From the NCBI GenBank assembly GCA_905221605.1, contig CAJNDS010000335.1, forward strand, positions 1,239,930-1,303,929: DNA of 64,000 nucleotides. Reading direction: 5' to 3'. Below, in pieces: positions 20,241-29,811 of the stretch. This stretch comes from Symbiodinium natans. Taxonomy: Eukaryota; Sar; Dinophyceae; Suessiales; Symbiodiniaceae. Position 1 is the first letter of the stretch; every line of letters begins with the position of its first letter. The notes under the pieces were generated by a model that was not told the origin of the DNA, ran no database searches, and worked only from the letters and a program-made list of their open reading frames with translations. Made by a program: the position numbers and the translations under genes.

Positions 20241-22548
20241 ATGAAGCTGACTCACAAGGAGCCCGCCGGGCCACGGGCCAGGCCAACAGGCGAGGACATC
20301 CAGGCATTCCTGGACCAGGACCTTCGCTTGCGTGAGCATCAGCGACATGGAATACGCTTCTTGCTGGACCATTTGCTTGTGCCGGGCAGCGGCTGCATCC
20401 TTGCTGACTACATGGGGCTAGGCAAGACAGCGCAGGCTATCCGGGCCTGCGATTTCTTGCACCAGTGGTGTGCGTTCCGGACAGTCTTCGTGTGCCCAAA
20501 AAGCTTGGTGACGCAGTGGAATAGCGAGATACGCGAGTGGAGCTCCTCTGGCACAGACTGGGCCCGGGTGACCTCGTACGAAGCCGCAGGCGGATAGCCC
20601 AAAATCCCAAACCTTCTCTAATTCAATCTCCAAACCCTAAACCCAAAGCCCTAAACCGTAAACCCTGAACCCTAAAGCCTCGAAAAACCCTACACCCTAC
20701 ACCCTAAACCCTAAACCCTAAACCCTAAACCCTAAACCCTAAACCCTAAACCCTAAACCCTAAACCCTAAACCCTCAGCCCTCAGCCCTCAGCCCTCAGC
20801 CCTCAGCCCTAAACCCTACACCCTAAACTCTACCCACCCCAGGCACAGCTGACTTCATCGATGCGAACATTTTGGTGGTTGACGAGGTGCACTATTTGAA
20901 AAACCCCAAGAGCCAGCGAAGGAAGAAAATAGAAGACCTGGCCATCCACACAAAGCTGCGGGTTGGGCTTACCGGTACACCCATCCAGAACGCCTTCGAG
21001 GAGCTGGGAAGCCTACTGAATTTTCTGGCTCCTGGGAAAGTCCCGGGCGCGCTTCTGCAGGACCTGGCCACCACTTTTCGGCTTGCAAAGGTGGCGAACG
21101 CTTCCAGCAGTATCGTGGAAGACGCAGACGCGAAGCTTTCGGCTTGGAAAGAACTGATCAGGAAGTATGTCCTGCAGCGTGGTCAGACCGTGCTAGCTCA
21201 GGCACTTCCTCCATGCACACGAGAGATGTTGTTCCTGGACCCCACACCCAAGGAGGCCGCTGCATATGCCAAGCTTGTGAAGCACTCAGGCCCGGCCCAC
21301 GGTTTGGAGGCCACTAGCAAGCTGACGGAGTTGCTTGGGGCAGCGGACGGCGCCAAGCATCGCTTCCTGCAGCTCTGGCTTCAGACTGGTGCCAGGGATG
21401 GTTGCAAATCCGTGGTCGTGTCCTCCCGCACGAGCGTGCTCGATGTGGTCGAAGAGTTTTGCAGCAAAGAAGGATGGCGCACAAGGCGGTTGGATGGGAC
21501 GATGACAGCCCATGCTCGCTCCCGGGCCGTGGAGGACTTCGTTTCGCAGGCTTGGTTTCGGCTTCGCGGCTTTTGGTGTTCGAACCCGAGTTCAACCCAG
21601 CGTGGGATGCGCTTGGGCCACACCTAAGCACTATATTCTAAATGTTGAACCTCTTAGGTGGGAGGTGGTAGGTGGGAGGTCTGAGGTGGGAGGGTAGCCC
21701 TAAATCCTTATCCAGCTCAAACTGGTAAGGCGCAAGCCGTGGCACGAGTGTGGAGAACAGGCCAGTCTTCCGCTTGCCTGGTCACGAGGCTTTTCGTGCG
21801 CGACAGCCACGAAATGAGCGTGCTCAAGTTTCAGCTCGAGAAGGCTGCAGAGTGGGCACCAACCCTGGAGCAGCATGCGCCGTCGGAGACATGGCAGATG
21901 GAGGAGTGGGAGCCGTCAACGCATCTATGCATCAATGGCGAAGTCTGGGAAGGACTACGATTGACAGAGGCTGCGGGCTTTATGTTGCGGTGTCCTCCTT
22001 CGGCGCCGTGCGCAAGCGTCCTGGCTGGCTTTAGGGTTTAGGCTTCCAAGTCTCCAGTCCCTCTTATAACGGCCCTGAACTAAGGCACTGTGCCTTTGCC
22101 GTTTTTCGCTGCTTTGAAGCGCCGGCCTTCGGAGAGGTCGCCCTTGCCCTCTGCGGCTCCTGGTTTGTCCTCGACGTTTCAGCGCTGCGAATCCTCGCCC
22201 TTGCCCTCGGCGGCACCTGCTCTGAAGCGAAAACGCCAGCCCTCGCCCTTGCCCTCTTCTGCGGCCCCTGCACACAAGGAAAGCAAATCTGGTATGAAGC
22301 GAAGCCAATCGTCATCTTCAAAGCGCCGCGAGCCCTCGTCCCCTCCGGCCCCAGCACGCAGAGAGCACGATCTGCTTCCTCGCACCGAGAATGCCAAGAA
22401 GTACTTTGTCTGCAACCGCGAAGATTGCTATCTCAAGATCAGCGCCAAGCATGTTTACATGTACAAGGGGCAGAACTCCAAAGCTCACACGTGTCCGGTC
22501 CCCAAGGCCAAAGCGAAGTGCGGGGAAGGAAGAAGAAGCAAACAGTAG
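20241..22548 (+). CDS. SNF2-family helicase, with a break at motif V
   Basis: Exons: 20241-20589, 20843 to about 21538, a frame-shifted piece to 21608, 21730-22027 and 22085-22548. Seen motifs: LREHQRHGIRFLLDHLL (Q-like), ILADYMGLGKTAQAI (Walker A; Tyr replaces the usual Glu), ILVVDEVHYLKN (motif II), LTGTPIQN (III), CKSVVVSSRTSVLDVVEEF and RRLDGTMTAHAR (IV region), RLLVFEPEFNPAWDA and QAVARVWRTGQ (VI). The first and third introns are GC-AG with AG|GC or GCGC at both edges; the last exon is Ser/Pro/Lys-rich (nuclear) with a Cys/His cluster (YFVCNREDC…AHTCP). Between AVEDF and SASRLLVF about 20 residues including the GGxGLNL motif are missing and the frame moves by one, so this copy is a pseudogene, or has an unseen exon or an assembly gap. 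Chromatin remodelling or repair is the likely family role. Confidence 0.7.
20590..20842 (+). other. GC-AG intron packed with CCCTAAA repeats
   Basis: Junctions are GCAG|GC and CCAG|GC; removal restores SYEAAG-TADFIDANILVVDE in frame. The inner 20690-20830 is a CCCTAAA array with CCCTCAG and CCCTACA variants. This is the best anchored telomere-repeat intron, since the exons on both sides are recognisable helicase motifs. Confidence 0.7.
21609..21729 (+). other. GC-AG intron with GTGGGAGG repeats
   Basis: Begins GCGCTTGG and ends GGTAAG before GCGCAAGC. Its removal gives FEPEFNPAWDAQAVARVWRT across the join, exactly the conserved SNF2 order. The inner part holds four TTAGGTGGGAGG-type units. 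Confidence 0.75.
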
Positions 22549-22675
22549 GTCTTCTCTCACAGAGTTCTGATCTGCGACAGCACAGCCCATGAAGAAAACA
22601 CTGGTCCGTTGAAGTTGATGACGAAGCCAGGGTCTCGGGTTTAGGTTTTGGGGTCCTGATATTGAACCCCCCCCT

Positions 22676-22915
22676 TATATACCCTGAACCTTAAACCCTA
22701 AAAAACCCTAAAAAACCCTAACAAACCCTAATAAACCCTAACAAACCCTAGCAAACCCTAATAGACCCTAATAGACCCTAGAAAAAACCTAAAAAACCCT
22801 ACTAAACCCTAATACACCCTAACAAATCCTCACAAACCTTAAAAAACCCTACAAAACCCTAATACACCCTAATACACCCCTAAAAAAACCCTAAAACCCT
22901 AAAAACCCTAACAAA
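22676..22915 (-). repeat. 10-bp telomere-like satellite (CCCTAANAAA)
   Basis: About 22 units of CCCTAACAAA, CCCTAATAAA, CCCTAAAAAA and CCCTAATACA. The period is 10, not 7, so it is a derived satellite rather than telomerase product. Confidence 0.85.
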
Positions 22916-23099
22916 GTCTTGGCCGCGAGCGCGACCTAGTCGCGAAGCGGCCTCGCGACGATCAGGAGCCGTCAAGACACACCACTGCAGAGGGTAAAGC
23001 CTCTGCAGCCTCTCCTCCTCGGCAAGCCCCCGTACTGGGACTAATAAAGGTCAGACCTGTAAACTTCAACCCCATACCCGGCATGAAATCCTAAATCCT

Positions 23100-24445
23100 A
23101 AATTCGAGCCTCAAGCTTCCCGGAGCTTCCCAGGGCTTTTTTGAAGCCCCCAGAGCCTCTGCGAGAGCTTTTCAAGCTGCTTCGGAGCCTTTTAGGGGCT
23201 CCCAAGGGTCACCCGGACCCCCGCGACCTTTTCACAGCCTAATTTTGGTCAAGGGGGGGGTCGTATTTTTCCATTTTCGAAGCAATTTAGTATTCGGAGA
23301 CCCCCCCTTGCTCAAAACTCCGACCCCCCCTTGAAGGGGAAAGTTTGCCTCCAAAACCACCCCACATGAGGGGGACCCCAAGATCGGCCCGGGTCCCAGT
23401 TAAGAGTGCGATTTTTTAGTACTGAAATCGACGGTTCTGGGCGGGCTCTAAAACCGAGCCTTCACCGGTTTCAGGGTTTCAAGTTTTTCAAGGCTCTTCA
23501 AGGCTTTTCCAAGCTTCCCAAAGTTTCCCAGGGCTTTTTGAAGCCACCAGAGCCTTTTCGATAGCTTTTCAAGCTGCTTCGGAGCCTTTTAGGGGCTCCT
23601 AAGGGTCACCCGGACCCCCGCGACCTTTTCACAGCCTAATTTTGGTCAAGGGGGGGTCGTATTTTTCCATTTGCAAAGCAATTTAGTATTCGGAGACCCC
23701 CCTTGCTCATAACTCCGACCCCCCCTTGAAGGGGAAAGTTTGCTTCCAAAAACACCCCAAATGAGGGGGACCCCCAAGATCGGCCCGGGCCCCAGTTACA
23801 AGTGCGATTTTTTAGTACTGACATCGACGGTTCTGGGCGGGCTCTAAAACCGAGCCTTCACCGGTTTCAGGGTTTCAAGTTTTCAAGGCTCTTCAAGGCT
23901 TTTCCAAGCTTCCCAGAGTTTTTCAAGTTTTTCAAGGCTCTTCAAGCTTTTCCAAGCTTCCCAGAGTTTCCCAGAGCTTTTTGAAGCCACCAGAGCCTTT
24001 TCGATAGCTTTTCAAGCTGCTTGGGAGCATTTTAGATGCCCCCCAAAGGGGTCACCCGGACCCCTGCGACCTTTTCACGGCCTAATTTTGGTCAAGGGGG
24101 GGTCGTGTTATCCCATTTTCAAAGCAATTTAGTATTCGGAGACCCCCCCTGCTCATAACTCCGACCCCCCCTTGAAGGGGAAAGTTTGCTTCCAAAAACA
24201 CCCCAAATGAGGGGGACCCCAGGATCGGCCCGGGCCCTAGTTAAAAATGCGATTTTTTAGTATTGAAATCGACGGTTCTGGGTGGGTTCTCGTTTTCTGC
24301 ATTTTTGACCAAAACCGAGCCTTCACCGGTTTCAGCCAAAAGCACCCCAAATGAGGACAACCCCAGGATCGGCCCGGGTCCCAGTTAAAAATGCGATTTT
24401 TTAGTACTGAAATCGACGGTTCTGGGTGGGTTCTCGTTTTCTGGA
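23100..24445 (+). repeat. 396-bp satellite, three full units and a partial
   Basis: The word 'gcgattttttagtactgaaa' recurs at 23408, 23804 (one change), 24248 (one change) and 24393, giving periods of about 396 and 444 bp; the longer unit has an inner 48-bp duplication of a 'ttttcaaggctcttcaag' segment. Each unit also carries an inverted 'acccccccttg' / 'caagggggggt' pair. No gene seen. Confidence 0.85.
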
Positions 24446-25290
24446 ATTTGACCAAAACCGAGCCTTGCTCCTCTCGGACAATTCCTGCAGGCTCCTCCCG
24501 GACAGTTTCTGAGCTTTTTTGGGCTCTTCCCAGACAGTTTCTGAGCATTTTGGTGCTCCTCCCGGACAGATTCTGGGCCTTTTTGGGCTCCTCCTGGACA
24601 GTTTCGTGTTCAAAGCAATTTAGCATTCGGAGACCCCCTTGCTCAAATCCTCCCGGACAATTTCTGGGCCTTTTTGGGCTCCTCTTGGACAGTTTCGTGC
24701 TTGTTTGTGCTCCCGGACAGTTTCTGAGCCTTTTTAAATCCTTCCAGTTTCTGAGTTTTTTTGGGCTCCTCCCGGACAGTTTCTGGGCCTTTCTGGGCTC
24801 CTCCCGGACAGTTTTCGAGCCTTTTTGGGTTTTGGGGCCTTTTTGAACGCCTTTTTTTTGGGCTCCTCCCGGACAATTGTCTGCACTTTTTTGGGCTCAC
24901 GGACCTTTTTAAGCTCCTCCCGGACAATTTCTGAGCTTTTTGGGCCCGGACAGTTTCCGAGCCTTTTTGGCTTTTCGGGCTCCTTCCGGACAATTTCGCG
25001 TTTCTGTCGGCTCCTCGTTTCTGAGCTTTTTTGGGCTCCTCCCGGACGGTGTCTGACCTTTTTTGGGCTCCTCGCTTTTTTGCTCCTCCCGCACAGTTTC
25101 TAAGCCTTTTTGGGTTCCTTCCGGACAGTTTCGGAGCCTTTTCGGGTTTTGGTGCCTCTGGAAGCCTTTTTAAGCCTTTAGGCTCCTCCCAGACAGTTTC
25201 TCAGCCTTTTTGGGCTCCTCCCGGACAGTTTCTGCTCCTCCCGGACAGTTTCGGGGCCTTTTTGGGCTCCTCCCGGACAGTTTCGGGATC
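24446..25290 (+). repeat. 32-bp satellite (CTCCTCCCGGACAGTTTCTG)
   Basis: About 25 imperfect units of GGGCTCCTCCCGGACAGTTT plus CTGAGCCTTTTT. The period is not a multiple of three, yet several frames stay open on both strands because stops are rare in the unit; I regard these as non-coding. Confidence 0.85.
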
Positions 25291-25619
25291 AAGAGCGTGC
25301 ATGTTGGTCTCTTCTGAGAGGAAGCGGCGGCTTTGTTTTGCTGGCGGCAGCCAGGTAGTCTCACGTAAAACCCGGACCCTGCTCCGAGAGACCCACAATC
25401 TTTTGTTTTGGCGGGAAAACTTCCCTCCGGTTTCTCCAATTTTTGTTTCTTAAACGTCTGCGCGCAAGTTGAGTTGCATCCTTCGGCTACAACTCAACTT
25501 CCGCGCGACGTGCTTGTAATTCAGAGAAGGGGGTAAGAAAAAGAAAAAAGAAAAATTGATTACACAACGAACACCGGGAGGGTCGGGCGGGCAACAAGCA
25601 TCCGCGCGTCAGGCTTAGC

Positions 25620-25915
25620 ACACCCTAAACCCTAAACCCTAAACCCCTAAACCCCTCAACCCCTAAGCCCCCAAGCCTCTAAGCCCCTAAGCCCCTAAGC
25701 TCCTAAGCCCCTAGGCCCCTAAGTCCTTAAGCCCCCAAGCCCCATAGCCCCTAACCCCAAACCAAATCCTACACCCTAAACCCTAAGCCCTAAACCCGAA
25801 ACCCCAAAACTTAAGCCCTAAACCCTAAACCCTAAACCCTAACCCCTAAACCCTAAGCCCTAAGCCCTACACCCTAAACCGAAACCCTAAACCCTAAACC
25901 CTCAACGCTTGACTC
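25620..25915 (-). repeat. CCCTAAA array with CCCCTAAG variants
   Basis: Telomere-like units pass into an 8-bp form (CCCCTAAG) and back. No exon-like island is evident between 25290 and 27380. Confidence 0.8.
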
Positions 25916-25959
25916 GGCACGCTCCCTGACTGCAGGTCCACGTCTTCTGCTTCTACGTT

Positions 25960-27385
25960 GGTGGGTGGGTGGCGGTGGGAGAAAAAGGTGGGAGTTCAGA
26001 GGCCTAGGCGGGAGGGGGGGGGGCGGGGTCGTTGTCCAAAAGTTTGGGGTTGGAAATGGGGTGTGGTGACATGGGGTGGCAAGAGTGTGTTCTGAGGGGG
26101 TTAGGTGGGAGTCAGGGGGGTGGTTGGGTGGGAGGGGGGTCTGCTTGGTGGGAGGGTGGTTGTGAGGTGGAGGTCCAAGGAGGGGGGGTTATATAGGGGG
26201 TTAGGTGGGAGTGCTTAGGTGGGAGTGGGAATTAGGTGGGGGGGGGGTTAGGCGGGAGTGGAGGTGGGTGGGGGGTGGTGGAGGTGGAGGTGGGGGGGGT
26301 TAGGTGGAGTGGTTAGGTGGGAGTGGGAGGGCAGGGGGGGTCAGGTGGGAATGGTTAGGTGGGAGTGGGAGGGTGGTAGGGGAATGGCATGGGAGGGGGG
26401 GGTTTAGGTGGGGGAGTGGGAGGGTGGTGGGAGAGGAGGGTGGGGGGCATTAGTTGGGTGGGAGTGGGGGGGGGAATGGGGTAGGGGAGGGTGGGGGGCG
26501 TTAGGTGGGAGTGGAGGTGGGTGGGGGGTGGGGGTGGTTAGGTGGGAGTGGGAGGGGGTTAGGTGGGAGTGGTTAGGTGGGGAGTGGGAGGGCAGGGGGG
26601 GGTCAGGCGGGAGTGGTTAGGTGGGAGTGGGAGGGGTAGGGGTCGGGCATGGGAGAGGAGGGTGGGGGGGATTCGGTGGTAGTGGTGGGAGTGGGAGGGT
26701 TAGGGGCGTTAGGTGGGAGTGGTTAGGTGGGAGTGGGAGGGTGGTGGGAGTGGGGGAGTGGTTGTGCGGGTTAGGTGGGAGTGGTTAGGTGGGAGGTGGG
26801 AGTGGGATGGTGTGGTGGGGGTTGTGAGCCCATGAGAGGGGGGTAGGAGGGGCCGAGGCGAGGTGGGAGTTGGATCAGGTTGGGGGGGGGTGTGCGCAAG
26901 CGATGGGAGTTGGTGGGGGGGGGTTAGTGGGAGGGGGTTAGGTGGGAGTTGGTAGGTGGGAGGGGGAAAGGTGGGAGTGGATGGTGGGAGGTGTCAGTTG
27001 GTGGGGGGGTTGGGGTGGGGAGGGGGGGTAGTAGGTGAGGGGGTTGGAGGGGGGAAGGTGGGAGGGAGGCAGGTGGGGGGGGTCGGCGGAAGTGTGTTGC
27101 TTGGTGGGAGGGTTGAGGGGGGTAGGTGGGGAGGGGGTTAGGTGGGAGGATGGGGTGGGGGGTAGGGGGGGTAGGAGGGGGTTGTGGGGAGGGGGGTAGG
27201 TGGGGGTTGGGAGCGGTTAGATGGGAGTTGGGGGGTGATGGGAAGTTAGGTGGGAGGGGGTTGGGCGGGAGTTTGGAGGGGGGTGTGGGGGGGGCTCGGT
27301 GGGGGTAGGTGGGAGGGGGCGGGAGTGGTGGGAGGTTTGGGGGGGAGGGGGAGGGGGGGGGTGGGGGTGGGGGCGTGTGCAGCGA
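25960..27385 (+). repeat. G-rich minisatellite (TTAGGTGGGAGTGG)
   Basis: 1.4 kb with strong G excess on the + strand, built on GGTTAGGTGGGAGTGGGAGG and long G runs. It could form quadruplexes or R-loops. It shares its core with the repeats inside introns at 15.4, 19.6 and 21.6 kb. Confidence 0.85.
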
Positions 27386-27534
27386 TGCCGCGGTACGGCG
27401 CGGCGTGTGTGCGATACTACCGGTTCGGTATGCGGTGCGTTGCGGTTTGCGATATTTGTATTGTTGAAACAGCCCTGATAGCTGACGGCCTGCTTACCTG
27501 GCCAAACCACCTCAAGGCTGTCGGCCACCCTTGG

Positions 27535-29735
27535 GCCACCCTTGGGCCACCTTGGGCAACCCTGGCGGGGGCAACCCTCGTGAGGCAACCTGACGGGAGG
27601 CAACCCTGTGGAATGCTAAAGGGCAACCCTCGTGGGGCAACCCTGGTGCCCTGGCGGGGGCAACCCTGGCGGGGGGGCAAACCTGGCGGGGACCGTGGCG
27701 GGGGCAACCCTAACAGGGGCAACCCGGCCTGGCAGGGCAACCTGGTGGGGGGCAACCCGGCCGTTGGGGGCAAACCTGGCGAGGGCAACCCTAAGAGCAA
27801 CCCTGGGCGGGGCAAACGCGGGAAGGAGGCGGGGCAACCCTGGCAGGGGCCGGCAGCCCTGGTGAGGGCAACCTGGCGGGGATGCTGCGAGGGCAATGGG
27901 GCAACTGTAGTAAAAAGCAACCAGGGCAACTTTGGTGGGGGCAACTGGGGGCAACTCTGGCCCTGGCGGGGGGCAACCCTGGCGGGGCACCCTGGCGGGG
28001 GCTACCCTGGAAGGGGCCCGCTGGTAGGGGCCACCAAAGGCCACAGCCCTGACGAGGAACAACCGCGCACCTCTGGCCTTCCTTCATAGAGAAGGACGAC
28101 GAAGCATCTGGGCAAATAGCAGGGCAACCCTCGCGGGGCAACCCTGGTACCTTGGCGGGGGCAACCCCGGAACAACCCTGGCGGGGCATCTTGGCGTGTT
28201 GGAAATTGGGGGCAACCCTGATCGGGGCAACCCTTGCGAGACCAACCCTGCGGCGGGGGCAACCCCGTGGGGGCAACCTGGTGGGGGCAACCCTGCTGAG
28301 GGCAACCCTGGCGGGGGCAACCCCTGGCGGGACCACCCTGGCAGGAGCAACCCTGGCGGGGGCAACCCTGGCGGGCGGGGCAACCCTGGCGGGGGCAACC
28401 GGGCACTTGTGGGAACCCTGGCGGGGGGCAACCCTGCAACCCTGGCGGGGGCAACCCTGGCAGGAGCAACCCTGGCGGAAGCAACCCTGGCAGGGGCAAC
28501 CCTGGCAGGGGCAACCCTGGCGGGGCAACCCTGACTGAGGCAACCCTGGCGGGGGCAACCCTGGCGGCAACCCTGGCGGGGGCAACCCTGGCCCTGCCCT
28601 GGCTGGGGCAACCCTGGCAGGGGCAACCCTGGCGGGGGCGGGGGCAACCAGAACAACTTTGGCGGGCAACTCTGGCCCTGGCAGGGGGCAACCCTGGCGG
28701 GGCACCCTGGCGGGGGCTACCTGGCGGAGCTGGAAGGGGCCCGCTGGTAGGGGCCACCAAAGGCCACAGCCCTGACAGGAACAACTGGGCAACTCTGGCC
28801 TTCCTTCATAAGAAGGACGACGAAGCATCTGGGCAAATAGCAGGGCAACCCTCGCGGGGCAACCCTGGGGCAACCCTGTCTTGGTGTTGGAAATTCAACC
28901 CTGGGGCAACCCTGGCGGGGGCAACCCTGGCGGGGGGGCAATTCTGTGGGAACCTTGGCGGGGGCAACCCTGCCAGGGCAACCCTGGCGGGGCAACCCTG
29001 GCGGGGGCAACCCTGGGGGGGGCAACCCTGCAAGGGGCAACCTTGGCGGGGGCAACCCTGACAGGGAGCAACCGTGGGGGCAACCCTGGCAACCCTGGGG
29101 GCAACCCTGGCGGGCAACCCTGGCGGGAGCAAACGGGCAACCCTGGCGGGGGCAGGTGGGGGCAACCCTGTGGCAACCCTGGCGGGGGCAACCCTGGCAG
29201 GGGCAACCCTGGCGGGGCAACCCTGGCGGGGGCAACCCTGGCGGGGGCAACCCTTGAGGCGGGCCTGGCGGGGACCCTGGCGGGGGCAGGTGGGGGCAAC
29301 CCTGGCGGGGGCAACCCTGGCAGGGGCAACCCTGCGGGGGCAACCCTGGCGGGGGCAACCCGGGCAACCCTGGCGGGGGCAACCCTGGCGGGGGCAACCC
29401 TGGCAGGGGCAACCCTGCGGGGGCAACCCTGGCGGGGGCAACCCTGGCGGGGGCAACCCTGGCGGGGGCGACCGTGGCGGGGGCAACCCTGGCGGGGGCA
29501 ACCCTGGCGGGGGCAATCCTGGCGGGAGCAACCCTGCCGAGGCCAACTGGCAGGGGGCAACCCTGGCGGGGGCAACCCTGGCGGGGGCAACCCTGGTGGG
29601 GGAAACCTGTGGCAACCCTGGCGGGGGCAACCCTGGCAGGGGCAACCCTGGCGGGGGCAACCCTGGCCCTGCCCTGGCGGGGGCAACCCTGGCGGGGGCA
29701 ACCCTGGCGGGGGCAACCCTGGCGGGGGCGCAACA
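27535..29735 (+). repeat. 15-bp minisatellite GGGGGCAACCCTGGC, 2.2 kb
   Basis: Well over one hundred imperfect units, most regular at 29290-29735. The composite module of 12477-12640 is embedded twice (28009-28150, 28726-28870), showing higher-order duplication. All six frames are rich in pentapeptide-like strings, so the long frames here are not evidence of coding. Confidence 0.9.
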
Positions 29736-29811
29736 GCTTCTCAGGCCCGACCTCCCCCGCCGGGGTCGCGCGTCGGGGGTTTAGGGTTAATCCATTATTA
29801 CATTGTGCCCT

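Noticed and set aside
24237-25453. Frames of up to 151 codons in the 32-bp satellite
   Set aside because: Unit length is not a multiple of three and there is no conserved start or domain.
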